Below, piece by piece: positions 8,945 to 15,418 of a stretch of DNA of 64,000 nucleotides. A program made the position numbers and the translations under genes. Numbering within the stretch: the first letter of the stretch is position 1; each line of letters begins with the position of its first letter. A model generated the notes under the pieces. That model worked only from the letters and a program-made list of their open reading frames with translations. It had not been told where the DNA came from and ran no database searches. This stretch comes from Asticcacaulis sp. YBE204 (GTDB lineage: Bacteria; Pseudomonadota; Alphaproteobacteria; Caulobacterales; Caulobacteraceae): positions 62,001 to 126,000 of the forward strand of contig NZ_AWGF01000014.1 in the NCBI RefSeq assembly GCF_000495855.1, read 5' to 3'.

Positions 8945-10159
8945 CTAGCCACGGTAGTCTTTGGCCATCTTTCGGTACACGTTCATCAAGCCATTGGCAT
9001 CGTAACGCCCGCCCGCCGGACGGCGTTTGCGCGGCTCCCCCGCAGGCGCTGGTACGGCACCCGGCGCTTCGGCACTATTGACGCCATCGCGCAGCAGGTC
9101 GGGCTTCGGCCCCTCGCCCATCGTCACGCCGTCGCGGTCGAACAGTGCTTCCTGATGCCGTGTCGGCTCCCAGATATAGGTGCCCAGCCCCGGACGCCCC
9201 GGATTATTGTGAACCAGATCATTGAGATAGCGCTTGCGGCTCGAATATTCCGACACGAAGAAATCGTGTTTCGGATAGGTCTTCACGAACGCCGAAAAGG
9301 TCCGCGCCCAGTCGCCCTGCTCGGCCTGCTGGTAACAGGAAAAGCCGACCGAATCGAAGCGCACCCCGCGCGACAGCAGATTATCGGTCCAGTTTTTGAC
9401 GATCGGCCAGTGACGCCCCAGATGGTTATGCACGGCGGTCTTCGACTTGGGGGCCACCGCGCGCGAAGCCTCTAATCCCGCATTCAACAATTGCGCCAGC
9501 TTGTCGAACCCGCCCGCATCGGGAACATTCATATGCACCGCGTCGGTCTGCGGATTGCCCGTCGGTACGCTGAGCGGCACGCGTCCGTCGGGCCACAGCA
9601 TGCCAAACGTAATCTCATTGCCGATCAGGATCAGGTCGGGCAGCGCATCGGCGGCCTTCATGGCTTCGAGCGAGGTCCGCGTATGGTCGCCGACCGCCTT
9701 GACCAGTTCCGGAAACGCCAGACCGGCCCACGCTTCGGGTTTCGATTGCTTTTGCGGATCGGCCCAGGTGTCGCTGTAATGGAAGGTCAGCGACAGGTGC
9801 ATCCCCGCTGCCTTGACGCGTTTGGCCATACGGATCGTCTGGGTCAGGCCGCACCACGGCGCGTCCGGTTCCGGATTGGCGGCAGCTTTCAGCGCATAGC
9901 CCTTCTCAGGATTGACGAACAGACGCAGCTTGATAGCGTTAAAGCCATTGGCTTTCAGGATATCGAGGATATCGCCCTTCACGCCCTTGTCGTAATAGAC
10001 CGCGCCCGCCGCCTCGTCCTGCGGCACCCACGACACGTCGGCCCCGATCAGGAACGGAAACGCTCCGGTGCCCTTGGCAAGGGCCGATCCGGCCATAGTG
10101 CTCCCTAGCGGTAATCCCATCAGGGCGGCGTTGAACGTACGGCGGTTGATCAAAGTCAT
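8945..10159 (-). CDS. glycosyl hydrolase family 53 (endo-beta-1,4-galactanase-like), exported
   Basis: Predicted exported arabinogalactan endo-beta-1,4-galactanase. A Tat-like signal (NRRTFNAALMGLPLG) opens the protein. GH53 features follow in order: FLIGADVSWVPQ, GFNAIKLRLFVNP, LTFHYSDTWADP, the acid/base Glu in LIGNEITFGMLWP (~181) and the nucleophile Glu in FFVSEYSS (~300). GH53 enzymes cleave galactan side chains of pectin, so this suggests use of plant polysaccharide. It stands alone, without transporter or TonB receptor beside it. The C-terminal ~55 residues are Pro/Ala/Arg-rich and look unstructured. Confidence 0.85.
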   Translation of the reverse strand: MTLINRRTFNAALMGLPLGSTMAGSALAKGTGAFPFLIGADVSWVPQDEAAGAVYYDKGVKGDILDILKANGFNAIKLRLFVNPEKGYALKAAANPEPDAPWCGLTQTIRMAKRVKAAGMHLSLTFHYSDTWADPQKQSKPEAWAGLAFPELVKAVGDHTRTSLEAMKAADALPDLILIGNEITFGMLWPDGRVPLSVPTGNPQTDAVHMNVPDAGGFDKLAQLLNAGLEASRAVAPKSKTAVHNHLGRHWPIVKNWTDNLLSRGVRFDSVGFSCYQQAEQGDWARTFSAFVKTYPKHDFFVSEYSSRKRYLNDLVHNNPGRPGLGTYIWEPTRHQEALFDRDGVTMGEGPKPDLLRDGVNSAEAPGAVPAPAGEPRKRRPAGGRYDANGLMNVYRKMAKDYRG

Positions 10160-10202
10160 GGCGTTTCCCGTGCTTATTTTATATTACATATAGCACATAC
10201 GA

Positions 10203-10232
10203 AAACCGGCGCGATTTCCATCGCACCGGTTT
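10203..10232 (-). terminator. hairpin, probable terminator of the cheY-cheZ transcript
   Basis: Arms 10203-10215 and 10220-10232 form a 13-bp stem with one position that pairs as G-U on the minus-strand RNA, and a 4-nt loop. It lies downstream of cheZ and upstream of the GH53 start, both on the minus strand. The trailing T run is short, so termination strength is uncertain. Confidence 0.5.
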
Positions 10233-10280
10233 CCACATCACCAAACTTTTTTATGGTCCGCGTTTTCGCGGGTTTCTTTG

Positions 10281-10328
10281 TCGCGCATCTGATCCGAGAA
10301 CCGCTTCACACTTCTCGGGATGCGCTTT
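10281..10328. repeat. intergenic palindromic repeat, module A (copy 2)
   Basis: Reverse-oriented, somewhat diverged copy of the module A palindrome (TCGCGCATCTGATCCGAGAA at the start, CTTCTCGGGATGCGCT at the end). It touches the stop codon of cheZ. A TTTCTTTG linker on its left matches the linker of the copy at 12000. Confidence 0.75.
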
Positions 10329-11254
10329 TAGTCAAACAGGGCGTCGATATCGTCCTGAGAGTTTGTCTTGTTGAGGTCTTCGGGCGACATATCGAACATC
10401 GAGTCGATATCTTCCTGAGAATTGGGCGTGTCAAACAGGGCGTCGATATCGTCCTGCGATTTGGCCGGTTCGGGCGTGGGGGCCTTTACGGGTTCCGGCG
10501 CAGGCTTAGGCGCTTCCACCTTGGCCACCGGAGTGGGTTCAGGCTTGGGGGCCGGTTTCACTTCAGGTTTCGGCGCTTCAACCTTGGGCGCCTGAACCTT
10601 CATCTCAGGTGCCGGGGCTTCATCGAACATGGCGTCGATGGCATCCTGACGTGTTTCCGGGCCGCCGATAGCGGGACCGTTGAGCAGCAGGTCGCGCGCC
10701 CGGATTTCCTTGTCCGTTAGCGGCACTTCCTTGTCCTCGACACCGAGGGTCGTCGCCAGCTTGCCGACACGCTCCTCGATCTGCTTGAGGACATTGATCA
10801 CCTTGGAAACACGTTGTCCCGTGATGTCCTGGAACGAGCAAGCCTCGAAGATCTGCATCACCTGATCGTCGACCGCGGCCTTATAGGCTTTGGGGTCCGA
10901 CACATCCATGCCCATGATCGCTTCGGCAGCGTTCATGATGGTGTGGGTGGCGTTTTCGGTGTCGCGGGTGATGGCTTCCAGTTCGGCCCCGGCGGTCGGG
11001 ATGCGTTCCTGCGACAGGTCCTGAGGACGCAGTTCGCGGATCTCTTCCTTGGCCTTGGCGATATAGCCGGCGATGATCCGGAACTCTTCGGCGCGGCGCT
11101 TGTCGAGCTGCTGGAAGAAGTCGCGCATCAGGCTGACAAGGGCCTCGGACTGCTGCATCAGATTGATGAGCTTGGGCTCCATTTCCTTGACCATGGCCGC
11201 GTCAGCGGTCTCAAGCTCCGGAAACTCTGATAATTTTGGTGCAACCTGGCCCAT
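10328..11254 (-). CDS. cheZ: protein phosphatase CheZ-like, with C-terminal SQDDIDALFD repeats
   Basis: CheZ-family phosphatase, expected to dephosphorylate CheY-P. The long helical hairpin (about 20-185) contains the active-site signature ACSFQDITGQRVSKV, with the catalytic Gln near 143. A Pro/Lys/Glu-rich linker (about 205-275) leads to acidic amphipathic repeats: RQDAIDAMFDE (~210), SQDDIDALFD, SQEDIDSMFD and SQDDIDALFD (to residue 308). In CheZ the extreme C-terminus is the CheY-binding peptide, so several docking peptides may be present here; that is inference. It follows cheY by 28 bp and is surely cotranscribed. Length 308 aa exceeds the E. coli protein (~214) because of the linker and repeats. 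Confidence 0.85.
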   Translation of the reverse strand: MGQVAPKLSEFPELETADAAMVKEMEPKLINLMQQSEALVSLMRDFFQQLDKRRAEEFRIIAGYIAKAKEEIRELRPQDLSQERIPTAGAELEAITRDTENATHTIMNAAEAIMGMDVSDPKAYKAAVDDQVMQIFEACSFQDITGQRVSKVINVLKQIEERVGKLATTLGVEDKEVPLTDKEIRARDLLLNGPAIGGPETRQDAIDAMFDEAPAPEMKVQAPKVEAPKPEVKPAPKPEPTPVAKVEAPKPAPEPVKAPTPEPAKSQDDIDALFDTPNSQEDIDSMFDMSPEDLNKTNSQDDIDALFD

Positions 11255-11282
11255 ATGGGGAACCTGCTTATTCTTTAAAATC

Positions 11283-11669
11283 TTAGAATTCGCCGAGGAC
11301 GGCGGTGATCTTTTGCTTCAGCGTCGCGCCGTTGAACGGCTTGACGATATAGTTGTTTACACCGGCCTTTTTGGCGGCGATCACGTTTTCCGTTTTGGAT
11401 TCGGCCGTGACCATGATGAAGGGCGTGCGCTTCAGCGAATCGTCCGAACGGACCTTCAGCAGAAGTTCATAGCCGGTCATCGGCTCCATGTTCCAGTCGG
11501 AAATGACCAGACCATAGTTCGTCTTCTTCATCTTTTCGAGCGCTTCGGCACCATCCGAAGCTTCTTCGATGTTTTCAAAACCCAGCTGTTTCAGCAGGTT
11601 GGAAATGATCCGCAGCATGGTTTTGTAGTCATCAACCACCAGGATCGTCATGGACATATCGACGGCCAT
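11283..11669 (-). CDS. cheY: chemotaxis response regulator CheY
   Basis: Single-domain receiver protein with all functional residues: Asp pair in ILVVDDYKTM, phospho-acceptor Asp in VISDWNMEP, Thr in IMVTAES and Lys in NYIVKPF. The DWNMEP signature is that of flagellar-motor-type CheY. I chose the ATG at 11669 (128 aa) because AAGGTGGGG lies 9 nt upstream; an in-frame GTG 15 nt earlier would fall inside that site. First gene of the cheY-cheZ pair. No kinase, receptor or adaptor genes adjoin it, so its partner cluster must be elsewhere. Confidence 0.9.
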   Translation of the reverse strand: MAVDMSMTILVVDDYKTMLRIISNLLKQLGFENIEEASDGAEALEKMKKTNYGLVISDWNMEPMTGYELLLKVRSDDSLKRTPFIMVTAESKTENVIAAKKAGVNNYIVKPFNGATLKQKITAVLGEF

Positions 11670-12082
11670 GTGAGTAAGCCCCACCTTTTAAAATTTACCG
11701 GGCCCGCCTTATGCAGGCCCTTCACATCAAGACAGTCACCATAATGACGACAACCCGATAAAATAGGGTTAAAGCGGTTACCTAAATTTTCTTATTTTTT
11801 TCAATAATATAAACCTCGTTAACCACGAAAAATGTCTCATTTGTGAACCTTGATACGAAAAAGAATGTCAGAACGGCACAGTTTTGCGACGGGATTCGCG
11901 GTTGAGAATCGCACATATCGCCCTTGGCAAAGCGCGATGGCGGGTTTAGAGCACGTCCCGATCTGATTGATCGGGACGTGCTCTAAACTTTTGTTTTGTC
12001 GCGCATTTGATTCCGAAAACCGTTGCACACTTTTCGGAATGCGCTCTAGATCGGTCAGTGAACTGTATTTACGGACGCCCCC
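11670..12082. other. 413-bp intergenic region between divergent cheY and maoC-like genes
   Basis: The part next to cheY (about 11690-11830) is AT-rich and presumably holds its promoter. The right half is occupied by a two-part palindromic repeat (11945-12050). Short open frames here show no coding character. I see no RNA gene. Confidence 0.5.
11945..12050. repeat. bipartite palindromic repeat (module B plus module A, copy 3)
   Basis: Module B is a perfect 19-bp inverted repeat (arms 11945-11963 and 11969-11987, containing AGAGCACGTCCCGATC) with loop TGATT. A 12-nt T/G-rich linker joins it to a reverse-oriented module A (12000-12050) with arms ATTCCGAAAA and TTTTCGGAAT. The A-linker-B order is repeated, mirrored, at 63689-63790. 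Confidence 0.85.
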
Positions 12083-12520
12083 ATGACCGATTTCCCCACC
12101 GTCTATCTCGAAGACCTCACCGTCGGGCAGACTCTTGAGCGCACCTTTACCGCGTCGGACGCCGTGATCCGCGCCTTTGCCGAGGTGTCAGGTGACCACA
12201 ATCCGGTCCATATGGATGAGGCCTATGCAGCCACCACCGCCTTCAAGGGCCGCATCGCCCACGGCGCACTGCTGGGGGCATGGATATCGGCGACCATCGC
12301 CGGTGGCCTGCCGGGGACCGGCACCATCTATGTGTCGCAGGTGCTGAACTTCAAACGCGCGGTCAAGCTGGACGACGAAGTGACCATCGTCGCCACCGTG
12401 AAAGAGATCGACCTGAAAACCGCTCACGTAGTCATTTCGACAACGGCCAAGGTCCGCAACAAGACCTATGCCGACGGCGCCGCCGAAGTCATCGCCCCCA
12501 GAAGACCTGCCGATGCTTAA
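12083..12520 (+). CDS. MaoC family dehydratase ((R)-specific enoyl-CoA hydratase-like)
   Basis: Hot-dog-fold hydratase; family members hydrate trans-2-enoyl-CoA to (R)-3-hydroxyacyl-CoA, linking beta-oxidation to polyhydroxyalkanoate or lipid synthesis. The catalytic motif is visible as AEVSGDHNPVHMDEAYA (about 33-49, Asp and His), followed by RIAHGALLGAWIS. Its 145 residues match the single-domain PhaJ type. The stop overlaps the ribF start by 8 bp (ATGCTTAA), implying translational coupling, though the two functions are not obviously linked. Confidence 0.85.
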   Translation: MTDFPTVYLEDLTVGQTLERTFTASDAVIRAFAEVSGDHNPVHMDEAYAATTAFKGRIAHGALLGAWISATIAGGLPGTGTIYVSQVLNFKRAVKLDDEVTIVATVKEIDLKTAHVVISTTAKVRNKTYADGAAEVIAPRRPADA

Positions 12521-13499
12521 GGCTTTCAATCTGGCCGTGGATGCCGACGGCAGCCTGCGCACCACAGCGCTCAATGCCGCCGCCGAAGGCCTGCCCCTGC
12601 CCGTCCGGGCTTCGGCCGCATTGGGGAGCTTCGACGGCGTCCATCGCGGCCATCAGCGGGTGATCGAAAACGCCATCGCCGCCGCGCATCGGCTGGGTGA
12701 GGCCTCGGCGGTGATCTGCTTCGACCCGCACCCGCAGACCTATTTTCTCAGCCGCACGGGCGAGGCCGTGACGCCGTTCCGCCTGATGTCGCTGGCTCAG
12801 CAATTGCACGCCTTCGAGGCGCTGGGCGTCGAATATGCGCTGGTCCTGCGTTTCGACGAACATCTGTCGGCCCTGACGGCGGAGGCGTTCGCACGGATCA
12901 TCCTGAAAGACCACCTGAACCTCAGCCACGTCAGTTGCGGCTTCGATTTCCGCTTTGGCGCGAAAGGCACCGGTACGGCGGAGGCCCTGGCCGCGTTCGG
13001 CGAGACGATGGATTTTACGACCTTCATTACCCCGTGCCAGAGCGACGAGACCGGGCACAAGCTGTCGTCGTCGGCGGTGCGCGATGCGCTGGACAGCGGC
13101 AATCCGCAACTGGCCGGGCATGTGCTGGGTCGGGCGCAGGCCTTCGAGGGCGTGGTCACGCGCGGCGACCAGATCGGCCGCCAGATCGGCTTTCCGACGG
13201 CCAATATCGAACTGGGCGACTATCTGCGGCCGAAATACGGGGTCTATGTGACGCGCACGCACCTCGCTGATGGGCGGGTCTTGGGCAGCGTCACCAATTT
13301 CGGCAAACGCCCGACGGTCGGCGGTTTGAGCGAGCGGTTCGAGACGAACATCTTCGGGCTGGATCACGAAATCTACGACCAGACGATCGAGGTCGAACTG
13401 CTGCACTATATCCGTCCGGAGCATAAATTCCCGTCCTTCGAAGCGTTGAAAGAACAGATCGCGAAGGATGCTGAAACCGCCAAGGCGTATTTTAGCTAA
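12513..13499 (+). CDS. ribF: bifunctional riboflavin kinase / FAD synthetase
   Basis: Makes FMN from riboflavin and FAD from FMN. The N-terminal nucleotidyltransferase half shows GSFDGVHRGHQ (~36) and FDPHPQTYF; the C-terminal flavokinase half shows RGDQIGRQIGFPTANIE (~220) and KYGVYV. At 328 aa it is of usual length. The ATG at 12513 lies within the end of the MaoC gene. Followed by a large nested inverted repeat. Confidence 0.93.
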   Translation: MLKAFNLAVDADGSLRTTALNAAAEGLPLPVRASAALGSFDGVHRGHQRVIENAIAAAHRLGEASAVICFDPHPQTYFLSRTGEAVTPFRLMSLAQQLHAFEALGVEYALVLRFDEHLSALTAEAFARIILKDHLNLSHVSCGFDFRFGAKGTGTAEALAAFGETMDFTTFITPCQSDETGHKLSSSAVRDALDSGNPQLAGHVLGRAQAFEGVVTRGDQIGRQIGFPTANIELGDYLRPKYGVYVTRTHLADGRVLGSVTNFGKRPTVGGLSERFETNIFGLDHEIYDQTIEVELLHYIRPEHKFPSFEALKEQIAKDAETAKAYFS

Positions 13500-13502
13500 A
13501 TC

Positions 13503-13624
13503 CCCTCGCCCCTGCGGGGAGAGGGAAAGCGCGAAGCGCAGGGTGAGGGGGGACTTCGGTGTGTGAAAGGCCCCCTCACCCGGCCTCGCTACGCTCCGCC
13601 ACCCTCTCCCCGTAGGGGCGAGGG
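13503..13624. repeat. large nested inverted repeat between ribF and a lipoprotein gene
   Basis: Outer arms 13503-13525 and 13602-13624 are complementary over 23 bp with a single G-U-compatible mismatch (core CCCTCGCCCCTGCGGGG). Inner arms GGGTGAGGGGG (~13541) and CCCCCTCACCC (~13571) form a second stem. The whole could fold into one cruciform or serve as a strong bidirectional terminator between the convergent genes. Similar in style to 54606-54760. Confidence 0.8.
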
Positions 13625-13627
13625 TGT

Positions 13628-14227
13628 TTACTTAAGTGTCTTCGTATCGAAGATCTGAATCTCCGAGCCATAGTCGATATATACCACGCGCGTCGGATCG
13701 TTCGGCAGAACCTCGAACACCCGGCTCCCCGCCAGACCGACACCCAAAGCGCCGCACGGCGCCTCCTCGCCCTCGCCGGTTTCGACGGTCTTGTCCCACA
13801 CGGCTTTCGCCTCGCCCGTCGGCACCAGTTCGAACAGAGCGCGCTTCGACGCCGGATCGGTCGGGTCCTGTGCGGGGACCAGAACGCAACTGGCGGTCGC
13901 CGGCCCCGGGGACAGCTGGCGTATCTCCGGCAAGACCGCGTCGATGGCGGCGTCCTTCGCTTTCGGTAGCGTACGGATGACCGGGCGATAGCCAAAACCG
14001 TCCGCCGCCGTGCCTTCGACGATGCCGAACCCCGGCAGGGTCTCGTCAGCGACCAGATGGGCGTTAGGGCAGGCATAGCTCCAGATCGACAAGGTTGCGC
14101 CCCTGACCTCGCCCCATTTGCAATCGGAAAATACCTCTTTCGCCCCGGCTGTGGGCTCGGCCTTCTCCACGGCAGGCGCGGAACACCCGGTCAGCAGGGC
14201 GGCGGCAACTAACGCATATAGTCTCAT
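13628..14227 (-). CDS. putative lipoprotein of unknown function
   Basis: A 199-residue predicted lipoprotein: signal peptide with lipobox LLTGC (Cys ~15) from the ATG at 14227. Several further Cys residues (SDCKWGEV, SYACPNAH, TASCVLV, APCGALG) could form disulfides in the periplasm. I recognise no family. Start choice: the ATG overlaps the previous gene's stop as ATGA, and the lipobox then sits at the normal place. Last of a three-gene minus-strand group with the genes at 14224-14772 and 14783-15202. Confidence 0.7.
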   Translation of the reverse strand: MRLYALVAAALLTGCSAPAVEKAEPTAGAKEVFSDCKWGEVRGATLSIWSYACPNAHLVADETLPGFGIVEGTAADGFGYRPVIRTLPKAKDAAIDAVLPEIRQLSPGPATASCVLVPAQDPTDPASKRALFELVPTGEAKAVWDKTVETGEGEEAPCGALGVGLAGSRVFEVLPNDPTRVVYIDYGSEIQIFDTKTLK

Positions 14228-14772
14228 GATGGCACCTTCGGCATGACAACCACGGCGGCAGGGTCTTCGCGATAATCGAAGCCGCCGAATTCGACCCACT
14301 GGCCGTCCTTTTCGCTCTGGGTGCGCGTGCGGTACACGCCATCGGCGCCGATAATCCCACTCGTTTTCAGCGTCATCGGTTGGGCGGTGCCGTGTACGGT
14401 CTCAGTATATTCGAAGCTGCCCGGCCCGACGATCTTGATCGTGCCAGTCGTATGGAAGCCGCCGGTCGTGAAGTAGTGATAGATATAGTCACCCGTCGCT
14501 TTTTCGCGAAAGATCAGCGTCTCACCCGCATAGGCCCCGCCATTGACCGAATGGGTAATGCGGATCGCGTGACCGCCGATGGCCCATTCCCAGCGCTGGA
14601 TGTCCTCGACGCCTGCGGTCTTGACCGATTTCCCGCGCCACGTCTTGCCGACCATGACCTCGAACGGCGCATAGGCCTGAGGCCCGGAAACGACCGCCGG
14701 CGGCGCGGTCTGGGCCACAGCCGCCAAGGGCGCGACGGCCAGCAGGGTGATCAGTAAAGCGCGACGGAACAT
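14224..14772 (-). CDS. exported protein of unknown function
   Basis: Predicted 182-residue secreted protein with a cleavable signal (MFRRALLITLLAVAPLAAVA). The mature part is beta-rich and contains WEWAIGGHAIRITHSVNGG and IYHYFTTGGFHTTGTI; the repeated aromatic and Gly pattern suggests a lipocalin-like barrel, but this is only an impression. The ATG at 14772 is supported by GGGAGG 5 nt upstream; an ATG 27 nt earlier is less likely. Coupled to the lipoprotein gene by ATGA. Confidence 0.7.
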   Translation of the reverse strand: MFRRALLITLLAVAPLAAVAQTAPPAVVSGPQAYAPFEVMVGKTWRGKSVKTAGVEDIQRWEWAIGGHAIRITHSVNGGAYAGETLIFREKATGDYIYHYFTTGGFHTTGTIKIVGPGSFEYTETVHGTAQPMTLKTSGIIGADGVYRTRTQSEKDGQWVEFGGFDYREDPAAVVVMPKVPS

Positions 14773-14782
14773 TCGTACCTCC

Positions 14783-15202
14783 CTAACATCTTCTCTCATC
14801 TTTATGTGGTGAGCCTTTGCCCCGTACAGGCAATCCGGCGATCAGGCTGAATATCAGCGCATTGGCCGGAAAAAAGCCCAACACCATAGCGTAAGAACGC
14901 CAGTCATCACTTGCACGGCTCACCGGCATCATCGCCAAAAGCACCAGCACAATCCCCGGCACCGCCAGCACAACCGCCAACAGGCCCGCCGTCAGGTTCT
15001 GCTTGCGACCTATGGCGACCAGCTTGGCCACGCCTGCCATGAGCCCCAGACACAAGACACCGGCCCAATAAGCCGCTTCCTGTATCCCGCCCAGCAACGG
15101 TTCATCCGCCGCCGCCAGCCATCCGGCCCACCACCACAGGAGAGGTGTGAGCGCTAGCGCCGCGATGAATCGCAACGCTTTGATCGTTTGAAACCCTGTC
15201 AT
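14783..15202 (-). CDS. small integral membrane protein of unknown function
   Basis: A 139-residue protein with four predicted membrane helices (about 8-30, 40-62, 70-93 and 102-125) and a basic C-terminal tail. No family recognised. It heads a three-gene minus-strand set with a 10-bp gap to the next gene, so the three products may act together at the envelope. Confidence 0.6.
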   Translation of the reverse strand: MTGFQTIKALRFIAALALTPLLWWWAGWLAAADEPLLGGIQEAAYWAGVLCLGLMAGVAKLVAIGRKQNLTAGLLAVVLAVPGIVLVLLAMMPVSRASDDWRSYAMVLGFFPANALIFSLIAGLPVRGKGSPHKDERRC

Positions 15203-15334
15203 TCGAAGCTCCCGATAACCCGGTGAGCGTCCCCGAAAATCAGAATGCCCCGATTGAAAGCGCTAGGCAAGGCAAACCCTGTCTGATAAACGCACAGCCA
15301 TGATGACGATACGGGTGAAAATGCGAATTTTCAG

Positions 15335-15373
15335 CCCAGCGTAAGCCGCCCGATCAAGAGGCCTTGCGCTGGG
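15335..15373 (+). promoter_or_regulatory. hairpin in the ileS leader
   Basis: Arms CCCAGCGTAAG (15335-15345) and CTTGCGCTGGG (15363-15373) pair over 11 bp with one G-U, around a 17-nt loop, 45 nt before the ileS start. It could be a leader structure affecting ileS-lspA expression or simply part of a promoter. No T run follows, so it is not a standard terminator. Confidence 0.35.
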
Positions 15374-15418
15374 ATACTGACGCGTCCCCTATTCCCTCCT
15401 AAAGAGATTTCAGGCTTC

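Noticed and set aside
11837-12028. 63-codon minus-strand frame within the intergenic repeat
   Set aside because: Half of it is the palindromic repeat itself.
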